Assembly: GCF_026652115.1 (NCBI RefSeq)
Contig: NZ_JAPPSQ010000006.1
Location: forward strand, 173,782-237,781
Reading direction: 5' to 3'
Length of the DNA: 64,000 nt
Source: Algoriphagus sp. PAP.12
GTDB lineage: Bacteria; Bacteroidota; Bacteroidia; Cytophagales; Cyclobacteriaceae
The stretch's first letter is position 1, and each line of letters starts with the position of its first letter. The position numbers were made by a program, and so were the translations under genes. Below are positions 55,516 through 63,549 of this stretch, in pieces. Below the pieces are notes generated by a model. It saw nothing but the letters and a program-made list of their open reading frames with translations. It was not told the origin of the DNA and searched no databases.

Positions 55516-55971
55516 ATGAAGCCACAGGAAATAAAGAAGCAAGAAGGTACCTACAGACCAGATAGGGACAAAAACAAGGATGTTGAATTCGATAAAGTTG
55601 ATTCAATGACAGCTCCTTCCTTTTTAAAGGGAGAATCTAAGAAAGCATTTCAGATTCTGGTAGATGAACTGGGTTTGAATGGTTATGGATTGCTTACAAC
55701 TTTGGATGCAACAGCTATCATTCTACTTGCTGATGCCTATGGTGAATACTTGAGAGTTTGTAAGGAGATTGAAGAAGATGGGTTGGTAATAGAGGATTAC
55801 AACAACAGAAAGGCACTAGTGCAGAAAGCACATCCTTTGCTTGGTTACAAAAGACAGCTTTTTAGAGATATCGTTGTTCTGTTAAAGGAATTTGGTTGTA
55901 CACCAGCTTCTAGGAACAAGGTAGAGTTTGTACCCATCAATCAGCAAGAGGATAGTGACTTTGATTTTTAA
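55516..55971 (+). CDS. Phage terminase small subunit, P27 family
   Basis: The DNA-recognition subunit of the packaging motor, 151 residues from the ATG giving MKPQEIKKQEG. A longer frame from 55399 would run through the G-run/palindrome/C-run region and is rejected. The family pattern is clear: a FLKGESKKAFQILVDEL helix, an LDATAIILLADAYGEYLRVCKEI helix pair and the HPLLGYKRQLFRDIVVLLKEFG C-terminal helix. It binds the phage DNA end and hands it to TerL, encoded 26 bases downstream. Element A upstream probably drives both. Confidence 0.88.
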   Translation: MKPQEIKKQEGTYRPDRDKNKDVEFDKVDSMTAPSFLKGESKKAFQILVDELGLNGYGLLTTLDATAIILLADAYGEYLRVCKEIEEDGLVIEDYNNRKALVQKAHPLLGYKRQLFRDIVVLLKEFGCTPASRNKVEFVPINQQEDSDFDF

Positions 55972-55997
55972 GTCTTAGGGAGAGGTGAATTTTTTTA

Positions 55998-57602
55998 ATG
56001 AGTAAACACACAATTGATTTTTCGAAGATTGATTTAGATAAGTATTTTTTTGATGAGAAGGAGGCCAACCAAGCAGTAACATTTATTGAAAAGTTCTGTA
56101 GGGTAGTAGATGGTAGAAATGCAGGAAGTAAGCTGATCCTATTGGATTGGCAGAAGGAGCTTGTATCTAATCTCTTTGGCTGGAAGAAGAAATCCAATGG
56201 TTTCAGGAAGTTCAATCAGGTATTCCTTTTCATTCCTAGAAAGAATGGTAAAACTGTCTTTAGTGTTGCTATCAGTCTGTATGTCCTTCTTTTAGATGGG
56301 GAGGAATTTAGCCAATGTTACTTTGCTGCTGCAGATAGAGAACAAGCAAGGCTTGCTTTTGATGTACTTAAAGCAATGATTGATAAGGAGTCTAAATTCA
56401 GGGCTGCTTTAAAAACACTCATGAATAGTGTGAGGTATCCAAAGACAAATTCATTTTTTAAAGTAATCAGTTCTGATGCCAAAACTAAACACGGATTCAA
56501 TACCCACTTTGCTTTAATAGATGAACTTCATGCACATCCAAATGATGAATTGTACCAAGTTCTAACTACTTCAATTGGAGCTAGAGTACAGCCTATTGTA
56601 ATGACAATTACCACTGCAGGTAGCAATAAGAATCATATCTGCTATGAATTGTATGACTACTCCAAGAAACTGATTGAAGGAATCATTGAGGATGACTCTT
56701 TTCTTCCTTTTGTTTTTGAAGGTAATCCAGATTTAGAAATTGATAGCATTGAAAACCTGAAGTTGGCTAATCCTTCTTTGGGAGTAGGTGTCAGCTTGGA
56801 ATACCTACTGACTGCAGCCAGTAAAGCAAAGAATATCCCAACTCAACTAGAAGCATTTAAACAATTGCATTTGAATCTATGGGTTGATTCACATACCACT
56901 TTCATTAAATCCCATCAATGGAATAATTGCTTTGAGGAATACACAGAAGAGGATTTGCTAGGTGAGGAATGCTTTATGTCCTATGATCTTTCCAGTAATA
57001 AGGATTTGACTTCAATTAACCTGTTGTTTCCTCCAACCGATAAAAGGAAAAGGTTCTGGACACTCTCTTACAATTTCCTTCCTTATGATAGTGCTGTAGA
57101 AAAGCAGAATATCAGTGCAGGTAGGGTATTTCTCAATTGGAGTGAAGATCCAAACAACAATCTATATCTGACAATCAATAAGACTACAGACTTTGACTTT
57201 GTTTTAGAAAAGGTAGAAGAAATCAACTCCAAGTTCAAAATCAGGCAAATCACCTATGACAGGTTCCTTTCTAATTACATGAATCAGGAAATAGGAAAGA
57301 TAGTGGATTGTGAGTTGGTAGAATTCAACCAGAACTTCAAGAGCTTTTCACCTGCCACCAAATACTTTGAAGGAATGATCATGGAAAGGTCATTAGCTCA
57401 CAATGATAACAAGGTGTTGAATTGGTGTATCAGCAATGTCAAAGTCATGCAGGACAATCATGAAAACATTAAGCCTGTAAAAGGTAAGTCCAGTGACAAG
57501 ATTGATAGTGCTATAGCTCTAATAATGAATGTAGGCCAATATTTGGACTCTTTGGAAGATCAAGAAGAGGAATACACTGGGACAGGATTTTTAATGATTT
57601 AA
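55998..57602 (+). CDS. Phage terminase large subunit
   Basis: The ATP-driven packaging motor and nuclease, 534 residues. Walker A is PRKNGKT at residues 80-86 and Walker B is LIDE with Asp175-Glu176. The C-terminal RNase H-like nuclease starts near residue 325 with Asp330 in SYDLSSNKD, and a late acidic pair lies in DKIDSAIALIMN. It belongs to the HK97/P27-associated TerL group, which usually cuts at cos sites. No HNH endonuclease gene is seen nearby; such a gene often accompanies this group. Confidence 0.95.
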   Translation: MSKHTIDFSKIDLDKYFFDEKEANQAVTFIEKFCRVVDGRNAGSKLILLDWQKELVSNLFGWKKKSNGFRKFNQVFLFIPRKNGKTVFSVAISLYVLLLDGEEFSQCYFAAADREQARLAFDVLKAMIDKESKFRAALKTLMNSVRYPKTNSFFKVISSDAKTKHGFNTHFALIDELHAHPNDELYQVLTTSIGARVQPIVMTITTAGSNKNHICYELYDYSKKLIEGIIEDDSFLPFVFEGNPDLEIDSIENLKLANPSLGVGVSLEYLLTAASKAKNIPTQLEAFKQLHLNLWVDSHTTFIKSHQWNNCFEEYTEEDLLGEECFMSYDLSSNKDLTSINLLFPPTDKRKRFWTLSYNFLPYDSAVEKQNISAGRVFLNWSEDPNNNLYLTINKTTDFDFVLEKVEEINSKFKIRQITYDRFLSNYMNQEIGKIVDCELVEFNQNFKSFSPATKYFEGMIMERSLAHNDNKVLNWCISNVKVMQDNHENIKPVKGKSSDKIDSAIALIMNVGQYLDSLEDQEEEYTGTGFLMI

Positions 57603-57613
57603 CCATTTTTTTA

Positions 57614-58129
57614 ATGTTTGGCTATCAAACTTTTAATGAGCTGCTGAAAGCCATTTTTAAGCATTATGATTCAGCTCTATTCGTAAAATACATTCTACCT
57701 GCTGTACTGGTAATCAATACAGTTTTTGAATTCCTATTCCAAAGTGTAGGAGGAATCTGGTTTATGATTCTTCTCTATCTGATAGATTTTATTACAGGAG
57801 TTGCGAAGGCGGTTCACTTCTCTTTAAAAGCTAAAAAGCTAAGGAAAGAAGGTTTACCAGTACCTGTGGACATAGCAAATAGGGTGTTGGTTTCTAAGAA
57901 GTTTCCAAGGTTCCTTTTGACACTACTGGCAGCAATGCTTTTGTTGGCTTTATTGAATTTCGCAGCTATTCACTCAGTATTCTTCATTCCTCTCTATAGT
58001 ATTTTTTATGGAGTCTTCATTGCTCAGAACATTCTAAGTGTTGCTGAAAATTTAAATGAAATGGGATTGCTGAAGCTGGAAGTGCTGGTGAAACTCAAAG
58101 CAAAGGTGAATGAGTCCATTAATTTATAA
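57614..58129 (+). CDS. Holin-like membrane protein (phage holin family 4)
   Basis: A 171-residue membrane protein with three or four hydrophobic helices. The IDFITGVAKAV segment near residue 60 and the PRFLLTLLAAMLLLALLNF helix match the holin_4/toxin-secretion-lysis holin family. It would permeabilise the inner membrane at lysis. Its place between terL and the portal gene is unusual, because holins normally sit with a lysin after the tail genes, and no lysin is encoded nearby. It may have another role, such as capsid docking to the membrane; the family match itself is good. Confidence 0.78.
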   Translation: MFGYQTFNELLKAIFKHYDSALFVKYILPAVLVINTVFEFLFQSVGGIWFMILLYLIDFITGVAKAVHFSLKAKKLRKEGLPVPVDIANRVLVSKKFPRFLLTLLAAMLLLALLNFAAIHSVFFIPLYSIFYGVFIAQNILSVAENLNEMGLLKLEVLVKLKAKVNESINL

Positions 58130-58137
58130 TAGGACAT

Positions 58138-58167
58138 GCCACTTACTTTCCCTTGTCTGATAAGTAA
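58138..58167 (+). promoter_or_regulatory. Phage element B (GCCAC-N18-TAANTAA) before portal
   Basis: GCCAC at 58138-58142 and TAAGTAA at 58161-58167 with an 18-base spacer. It lies 85 bases before the portal start. Just downstream GAAGGGAG (58170-58177) can pair with CTCCCTTC (58230-58237) next to the start codon, so the transcript would have a structured leader. Confidence 0.7.
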
Positions 58168-58251
58168 TTGAAGGGAGTATTTTTTAATAGTAAGGGTGAG
58201 ACTTTTTGAATCAGATTTTTAGCTCCCATCTCCCTTCTAATTTTTTAACCT

Positions 58252-59466
58252 ATGGCATTATTTGACAATCTATTGACTTCATTCAAGACAGCATTGCGAA
58301 CAGATATGTTTTCAATGAATGCTATCAGTAATGAGGTGTATGTTACAGAAACAAGTATTAAGAGCATCACAGCTTATACCGCAGGAGTTAATAGCATTGC
58401 AAATTCCATTGCATCCATTCCTTTTAAATTGAGAAAAGGCAGTCAGGTTTTAGACTCGGATTTAAGCTTTCTAATCAAAGAGAAGCCTAACCAGTTTCAA
58501 ACAGCTTATGATTTTAAAAGAGTCATGCTCAATGATATGCTTTACAGAGGAACTGCTTTTGCTTTCATCAATAGAGATACAAATACAGGAAAGGTATTGT
58601 CTCTAACCCCAATTGAATATTCAAAAGTGAGTGAGGCAAAAATGGTAGATGGTGAATTGTATTACATGGTAAATAACGTACCAGTACACAATGATGATCT
58701 ATTGATTTTTAAGAATTCCGGAACAGGTGCCTTTGGACTTGACCCTATTTCAATTTTTGCAGAAAGCTTAGGAGTTACTTTATCAAGTACACGCTATACC
58801 AAAAAAGCTTTTGAAGGTGATGGTTCTAATATTAAAGGGGTAGTGACTTCTACTCATAGATTGAATGAGAACCAAAAGAAAGAGTTCAGAGATTCAATTC
58901 AGGCAAACTATACAGGATCTAATTCTAAGTCTTTATTGGTGTTAGATGCAGGATTTGATTTTAAACCTGTGTCGCTTTCACCAGACCAGATGAAACTGAT
59001 TGAGACCAGGAATATTCAAGTTGCTGAAATAGCCAGAATGCTCAATGTGCCCATTTACATAGTAGCCAGTGAAACCCCTAGCAATTACAATTCAATTGAA
59101 GGGCAACAGCTTGATTTTTATAAAAGGACACTGAGTCCCATCATTTATATGATAGAAGCTGAATTGAAGCATAAGTTACTTACCAAAAGAGAAATCAAAG
59201 ATTCTTACTACTTCAAAGGGGCTATTGAATCACTACTAAGAGGAGATAGCAGGAGTAGGGCAGACTTTTACAAGGAGCTATTCTATATGGGTGCTATCAG
59301 TCCTGAAGAAATCAGAGAGTTGGAAGATATGAGTGCAGAAGTAAAAGGAGAAACCTTTATACAGGCTAACCTGATCCCTTCTAACCTAGTGAAGGATTTT
59401 TATGATTCTAAAATAGCATTGGATTACAGTAAATCCAGTTCAACAGACAGTTACAACAATGATTAA
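58252..59466 (+). CDS. Phage portal protein, HK97 family
   Basis: Forms the dodecameric ring through which DNA enters and leaves the head; 404 residues, normal for HK97-type portals. Landmarks are the early SITAYTAGVNSIANSIASIPFKL helix, the LLNDMLYRGTAFAFI segment and the TPSNYNSIEGQQLDFYKRTLSPI helix near residue 280. It follows element B. Its end overlaps the protease start by eight bases, the standard arrangement. Confidence 0.95.
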   Translation: MALFDNLLTSFKTALRTDMFSMNAISNEVYVTETSIKSITAYTAGVNSIANSIASIPFKLRKGSQVLDSDLSFLIKEKPNQFQTAYDFKRVMLNDMLYRGTAFAFINRDTNTGKVLSLTPIEYSKVSEAKMVDGELYYMVNNVPVHNDDLLIFKNSGTGAFGLDPISIFAESLGVTLSSTRYTKKAFEGDGSNIKGVVTSTHRLNENQKKEFRDSIQANYTGSNSKSLLVLDAGFDFKPVSLSPDQMKLIETRNIQVAEIARMLNVPIYIVASETPSNYNSIEGQQLDFYKRTLSPIIYMIEAELKHKLLTKREIKDSYYFKGAIESLLRGDSRSRADFYKELFYMGAISPEEIRELEDMSAEVKGETFIQANLIPSNLVKDFYDSKIALDYSKSSSTDSYNND

Positions 59467-60061
59467 AGAAATAAGAAACTTCGATGGAATTGAATTTAGA
59501 GCGATAGAAGAAGAAGGTAAGAAATACATTTCTGGATTTGCACTTAAGTTCGGTTTAGAGAGTAAAGATTTAGGAGGCTTCAGGGAAGTGATAGAACCTA
59601 GCTCTATGGAACAAGTGGATTTAAGTGATGTGGTTGCACTTTTCAATCACAATAACAACTATGTCCTAGCCAGAAAAAACAGTGAAGTTGATACCCTTGA
59701 GATATCGGTAACAGATGAAGGTTTGATGTACAGGTTTGAAGTAGATGAAGAAATCAGCTACATCAAGGATTTGTACAGAAACATCCAGAAGGGCAATATC
59801 TCCAAGTCTTCATTTGCCTTTTATTTACCAGTAGATGGTAGTGGAGAAAGATGGGAAAAGAGAGGGGATAATTACTACAGGTATATTACCAGATTCTCCA
59901 AGATATCTGATGTTTCACCAGTCACAAACCCTGCTTATGATAATACTTCTAGCATGATAAGAAGCTTTGATGAAGTAAAGAAGGAGTTGGATGAACCAGT
60001 AATTGTGAAGGTTTCCAATGATTCAGATTTCACTTACAGATATCATTTACTGAGAAAGTAA
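59459..60061 (+). CDS. Prohead protease, HK97 family
   Basis: A serine protease (U35-like) that trims the capsid protein during head maturation, 200 residues. The catalytic His is in ALFNHNNN near residue 62 and the Ser in ISKSSFAFY near residue 119. The acidic FSKISDVSPVTNPAYD segment is typical. It overlaps the portal gene, and the capsid gene follows after 81 bases that contain element C and a hairpin. Confidence 0.94.
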   Translation: MIKEIRNFDGIEFRAIEEEGKKYISGFALKFGLESKDLGGFREVIEPSSMEQVDLSDVVALFNHNNNYVLARKNSEVDTLEISVTDEGLMYRFEVDEEISYIKDLYRNIQKGNISKSSFAFYLPVDGSGERWEKRGDNYYRYITRFSKISDVSPVTNPAYDNTSSMIRSFDEVKKELDEPVIVKVSNDSDFTYRYHLLRK

Positions 60062-60063
60062 AC

Positions 60064-60093
60064 GCCACAAACATTAGACTTTTTAATAATTAA
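60064..60093 (+). promoter_or_regulatory. Phage element C (GCCAC-N18-TAANTAA) before capsid
   Basis: GCCAC at 60064-60068 and TAATTAA at 60087-60093 with an 18-base spacer. It starts two bases after the protease stop and lies 49 bases before the capsid start. Confidence 0.7.
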
Positions 60094-60097
60094 AAGT

Positions 60098-60114
60098 GTA
60101 GGCAAACAGCCTAC
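60098..60114 (+). other. Hairpin at the expected 5' end of the capsid mRNA
   Basis: A perfect 6-bp GC-rich stem (GTAGGC at 60098-60103 with 60109-60114, loop AAACA) begins four bases past element C. If C is a promoter, the mRNA would start at or in this stem, as in transcripts protected by a 5' stem-loop. Confidence 0.45.
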
Positions 60115-60142
60115 TATACACAAGCAATTTTTTAAACGAAAT

Positions 60143-61375
60143 ATGAAGAGTATTGAATTAAAACAAGTTAGAAACCAGAAGTTGGTTTCTATGGGTGAGC
60201 TGATAGATTCCAAGAATGCAGAATCAAGAGACTTCACCGAAACTGAAAAAGAGACTTTTGACAAGCTTGATGCTGAAATCAGAGATTTAGATACCAAAAT
60301 TGAAAATGCAGAGAAGGAAGAAGCCTATAAATTAAGAATGGCTGCTAAAGCTCCTGCAGTAACTGCTTCTTCTAAGGAAAGGTATTCTTTATTAGGACAT
60401 ATCAATGCAGTTAGATCTGGTAAGATTTATGGTGTTTTTGCTGAAGCTCAAGCAGAAGGTGAAAAACAATTAAGAGATGCAGGAGTAAGTATCAATCCAA
60501 CTGCTGCTTATATCCCTTCTAATTACAGAGACTTTTCTGTTACAGGTGATTCAGGTGCAAAAGGTGGTGAAACAGTAGCTACTTCAGTAACAGGAATCAT
60601 TGAATCTTTATTTGAAGGATCATTACTTGATAGATTGGGAGCAACCAGAATGTTAGGATTAGTAGGTAATGTGAAAATGCCTAAAGGAGCTGCAGTAGTT
60701 TCTAGCTGGGTAAATGAAAATGCAACAATTGCAAAATCTGATCATAACATTGGGTCAATTGATTTGACTCCAAACAGACTAGCTACCAGAATGCATATTT
60801 CCAACCAGTTGTTAATTCAAACTTCTGGAAGTGTTGAAGCTTACTTGAGAAGAGAAATTGAAAAGTCCATTCAGAAAGCATTGGATGAAAAATACATTTC
60901 TTACCTGTTGGCTTCTGCAAATACTCAAGCTGTAGTAGGTGGTACAGATGGAGCAGCTTTAACTGTTGCCAAAGTGCATGAATTTATTGAGAAAGTAGGG
61001 AAAGCTGAAGCTGATGTTGCAGCAAGTAAATATTTGATCAATTACGATGTACATACTGCATTGAAGAGCTTGCCAAAAGCTTCAGGTTCTGACAAATTCA
61101 TGTTAGAGGATAACCTGATTGATGGAGTTCCTTTTGTGGTTTCTAATAGAATGCCTTCCAACCTTACTAAAGGTACTGGAACTGATCTTTCAGCAATGGC
61201 ATTTGGTGACTTCTCTACAGCAATTTTAGCTGGTTGGGGAGCTGTTGAAATCCTTGTTGACCCATATACTGCTGCTGCAGATGGTCAAACTGTAATGAAT
61301 GTTGGTTCTTATTTCTGCCTAGCTGATTCTCATGAAGAAGGTAAAGCAGTGATGAAAGATATTGTTACTGCCTAA
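60143..61375 (+). CDS. Major capsid protein, HK97 fold
   Basis: The head shell protein, 410 residues. Residues 1 to about 70 are a charged coiled-coil scaffold (delta) domain that the prohead protease should remove, probably near KAPAVTASSKE. The rest has the HK97 pattern: an N-arm, the GGETVATSVTGIIESLF spine region, LTPNRLATRMHISNQLLIQ and the C-terminal AFGDFSTAILAGWGAVEILVDPYT. It has its own element C upstream and a strong terminator just downstream, so it is probably made in excess as a separate mRNA. Confidence 0.96.
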   Translation: MKSIELKQVRNQKLVSMGELIDSKNAESRDFTETEKETFDKLDAEIRDLDTKIENAEKEEAYKLRMAAKAPAVTASSKERYSLLGHINAVRSGKIYGVFAEAQAEGEKQLRDAGVSINPTAAYIPSNYRDFSVTGDSGAKGGETVATSVTGIIESLFEGSLLDRLGATRMLGLVGNVKMPKGAAVVSSWVNENATIAKSDHNIGSIDLTPNRLATRMHISNQLLIQTSGSVEAYLRREIEKSIQKALDEKYISYLLASANTQAVVGGTDGAALTVAKVHEFIEKVGKAEADVAASKYLINYDVHTALKSLPKASGSDKFMLEDNLIDGVPFVVSNRMPSNLTKGTGTDLSAMAFGDFSTAILAGWGAVEILVDPYTAAADGQTVMNVGSYFCLADSHEEGKAVMKDIVTA

Positions 61376-61399
61376 TAGAGGGTAACAGGGTTATTTTTT

Positions 61400-61430
61400 A
61401 AGGCATACCTCAGTGTATGCCTTTTTTATT
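61400..61430 (+). terminator. Terminator after the capsid gene
   Basis: A perfect 9-bp stem (61400-61408 with 61415-61423, loop CTCAGT) is followed by TTTTATT. It lies 25 bases after the capsid stop, and element D begins only five bases past it. Confidence 0.88.
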
Positions 61431-61434
61431 ACAT

Positions 61435-61464
61435 GCCACATTGGATTAATCAGGTGGTAATTAA
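61435..61464 (+). promoter_or_regulatory. Phage element D (GCCAC-N18-TAANTAA) after the capsid terminator
   Basis: GCCAC at 61435-61439 and TAATTAA at 61458-61464 with an 18-base spacer. It stands directly between the capsid terminator and the next gene, whose ATG is 19 bases downstream, exactly where a restart promoter is needed. Confidence 0.75.
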
Positions 61465-61483
61465 GGTATAAATCACTAAGACT

Positions 61484-61642
61484 ATGGAAGAATTACAATT
61501 GCTAATAGAGGCTTTGGAAAAAGGAGTGAAACACAACATTTACTCCAAAATGGAAATCTATTCGATCCAGAAATGTGTGGAATCGGTAATGGAAACCATG
61601 AAGTCCATAAACCAAACCCAGAATGAAAATACTGATAGTTAA
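61484..61642 (+). CDS. Small prophage protein, 52 residues
   Basis: A short helical protein of unknown function. It is Glu/Lys-rich with a single Cys in IQKCVES and a polar Asn/Gln/Asp-rich tail. It is the first gene after element D and overlaps the next small gene by 20 bases. The overlap and a frame that is open throughout support a real gene; the sequence itself is not recognised. Small head-associated proteins are common at this place. Confidence 0.6.
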   Translation: MEELQLLIEALEKGVKHNIYSKMEIYSIQKCVESVMETMKSINQTQNENTDS

Positions 61643-61802
61643 AGCTCTTGATAAGTCTGGGTACCTGTCAGGATCTATTCATGAAATAGACCAAGGTGCT
61701 TTGGATGCAATCAAAGCCAATAATGAAATCAAGATTCTGGAAGAAGATGGGAAGCCAGATAAACCAAAAAGAATCACTAGAAAGAAAACCAATTCAAAAT
61801 GA
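61623..61802 (+). CDS. Small prophage protein, 59 residues
   Basis: A short protein starting MKILIVKALDKSGYLSGSIHEIDQ, with a strand-turn-strand beginning and a basic Lys/Arg-rich end (PDKPKRITRKKT). It resembles small phage proteins encoded between capsid and head-tail connector genes that bind the capsid surface or DNA, but I cannot assign a family. Its TGA overlaps the connector ATG (ATGA), so translation is coupled. Confidence 0.7.
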   Translation: MKILIVKALDKSGYLSGSIHEIDQGALDAIKANNEIKILEEDGKPDKPKRITRKKTNSK

Positions 61803-62323
61803 GTACTACTGTAATAAGCATTGAAGAAAGCAACTTGATAACGCTTGAAGAAGCGAAGAGGCAACTTAGAATTCTACATTCTAGAGAGGATGCTTATATC
61901 AGTTCTTTGATACCTGTAGTGACTCAAATGGTTGAAGAATCAATTGATAGAACCATTCTAGGAAAGCAACTTAGATTTAGCTCTCTAAGAAATGAACCTT
62001 ACTTTCTGGGTAATTATAAAATTGATTCTGTTGACTCGGTAAAGCTCTTTTTAGAAGGGGAATTGGTAGCAACAACGGAAGACTTTCTTTTAAATGGACA
62101 AGTGCTTTATCTCACTGGTTCAACTGAGTATAATTCAATAGAAGTTGAATTTACAATCCTCACAGATTACCCAGTAATCCCAGTTTCATTCAAACATGCA
62201 GCTTTGATTCTTTTGGCAGATCTATTTAAAAATAGACAGGAGACCATTTTGGGTAAAAGCTATTCTAGTACAAATGCAGTGATTAGGCTATTAAGACCTT
62301 ATACCAAGTATATATCCATTTAA
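61799..62323 (+). CDS. Head-tail connector protein, gp6-like
   Basis: The adaptor ring that sits under the portal, 174 residues. The start (ITLEEAKRQLRI followed by DAYISSLIPVVTQMVEESIDRTI) is the typical gp6/YqbG helix pair. A strand-rich middle and the FKHAALILLADLFKNRQETIL helix follow. It is coupled to the small gene upstream by ATGA and lies 11 bases before the head closure gene. Confidence 0.88.
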   Translation: MSTTVISIEESNLITLEEAKRQLRILHSREDAYISSLIPVVTQMVEESIDRTILGKQLRFSSLRNEPYFLGNYKIDSVDSVKLFLEGELVATTEDFLLNGQVLYLTGSTEYNSIEVEFTILTDYPVIPVSFKHAALILLADLFKNRQETILGKSYSSTNAVIRLLRPYTKYISI

Positions 62324-62334
62324 AAGAAAAGGCA

Positions 62335-62670
62335 ATGAATGTAGGAGGATTTGATAGGTTAGTCAGGATAGAAGAGGTGTCGATAACTAGAAACTCCTAT
62401 GGAGAAGAAGTAATTGAATGGGTTGAAGTGGAAACTGTCTTTGCTGAAAAGTATGACAAGTTGAATAGAGAAAGCTTTCAGGCTAATCAATTAGTAGCCA
62501 GTACTTCAACAGTATTCACCATGTACTTTTTAGATGGGGTAACTGAAAGGATGCGATTGGTGGATTTAGATACCAATGTGATTTACCAGATAGAAGGAAT
62601 CAAAGAAGTGGGATACAGGGAAGGGTTACAGCTATTGACCTTTACCAAAGACAGGTTTTCAAATGAATAA
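62335..62670 (+). CDS. Head closure / head-tail adaptor protein
   Basis: An SPP1 gp16-like stopper protein that closes the filled head, 111 residues. The pattern FDRLVRIEEVSITRNSYGEE followed by VFAEKYDKLNRES and the IYQIEGIKEVGYREGLQLLTF end matches the phage head-tail joining family. It overlaps the gp10-like gene by eight bases. Confidence 0.88.
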   Translation: MNVGGFDRLVRIEEVSITRNSYGEEVIEWVEVETVFAEKYDKLNRESFQANQLVASTSTVFTMYFLDGVTERMRLVDLDTNVIYQIEGIKEVGYREGLQLLTFTKDRFSNE

Positions 62671-63124
62671 CAGCATTGATTTAAGAGGAGAAGCAGCTTT
62701 GATAAAGGCTCTAAGAAGACTTGAAACTAAGACAGGTAAAACTGTTCTGAAGAAAGCATTAAGAAAAGCTGGTAACAAGATTAAAAATGAGGTGAAAAAA
62801 GAGGCACCTGAAGACACTGGGAATTTGAAGAAGTCAATCAAAGTATTCAATGATAATTCACAGGCTTCTAGAGGTGGTGCTTTAATTAGGGTAGGAGCAG
62901 ATAGAACAATTGCACCTCATGCACATTTGGTAGAGTTTGGTACGGATGAAAGATATCTAGACAAACCCAGTGTGATTACCCTAGCAAGAGGTGATGTTTT
63001 CACTATCACCCAAACTGGTAAGATGCCAGCGAATAAATTTTTTGATAGAGGTTTTCAGAATAGTAAAGGAGAAGCAATTCAAGTTTTTACTGATGAACTG
63101 AAAGCTGAAATAAACAAAGTTTGA
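62663..63124 (+). CDS. HK97 gp10-like tail component
   Basis: A neck/tail completion protein of 153 residues. The family features are visible: a basic helix (KTVLKKALRKAGNKIKNEVKK), the APEDTGNLKKSI motif near residue 53, and the PHAHLVEFGT segment near residue 89, followed by PANKFFDRGFQNSK. It lies one base before the DUF3168 gene, in the usual order. Confidence 0.93.
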   Translation: MNNSIDLRGEAALIKALRRLETKTGKTVLKKALRKAGNKIKNEVKKEAPEDTGNLKKSIKVFNDNSQASRGGALIRVGADRTIAPHAHLVEFGTDERYLDKPSVITLARGDVFTITQTGKMPANKFFDRGFQNSKGEAIQVFTDELKAEINKV

Positions 63125-63125
63125 A

Positions 63126-63512
63126 ATGAAGGTTGAAGAAATAGTCTATCAGTTGCTTTCTACCAATCCAGATATTACCAATGAAGTTTTAAATCAAATT
63201 TATCCTTTAAGAATAGCTCAAGGTAAGCAGTTGCCTTTTATAGCTTACACGGTTAAAAGTGTAGAACCTAATGGAGGGAAAAAGGAGAAATCAGAGTTTG
63301 ATTCTTACTTTATAGATGTAGATGTCTTTAGTGACAAGTATTCACAAGTTAACAGTCTAGCTGATCTAGTTAGGGATGCATTTGAAGCAGTTACCTATGA
63401 AGGTGAAGATGCTTTGTGTGAATTCGATTTTTTAAGCTTTAGAGAAGATTATAAGAACGATGCTCAACTATTCAATAGGACAGTTGGGATTATTGGTCTT
63501 TATAAAAAGTAA
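63126..63512 (+). CDS. Tail completion protein, DUF3168 family
   Basis: A tail terminator-like protein of 128 residues that caps the tail tube and joins it to the neck. The YPLRIAQGKQLPFIAYTVKS segment and the central DSYFIDVDVFSDKYSQVNSLADLVRDAF are the DUF3168 core. It is followed by a 37-base T/A-rich gap and the tail tube gene. Confidence 0.87.
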   Translation: MKVEEIVYQLLSTNPDITNEVLNQIYPLRIAQGKQLPFIAYTVKSVEPNGGKKEKSEFDSYFIDVDVFSDKYSQVNSLADLVRDAFEAVTYEGEDALCEFDFLSFREDYKNDAQLFNRTVGIIGLYKK

Positions 63513-63549
63513 CCCAAATATATTTTTTAATAATTTTTTTTTAATACAA

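Noticed and set aside
58141..58176. TTCCCTT...AAGGGA inverted repeat as an independent terminator
   Set aside because: It spans element B, is imperfect and has no T run of terminator type close to the stem.
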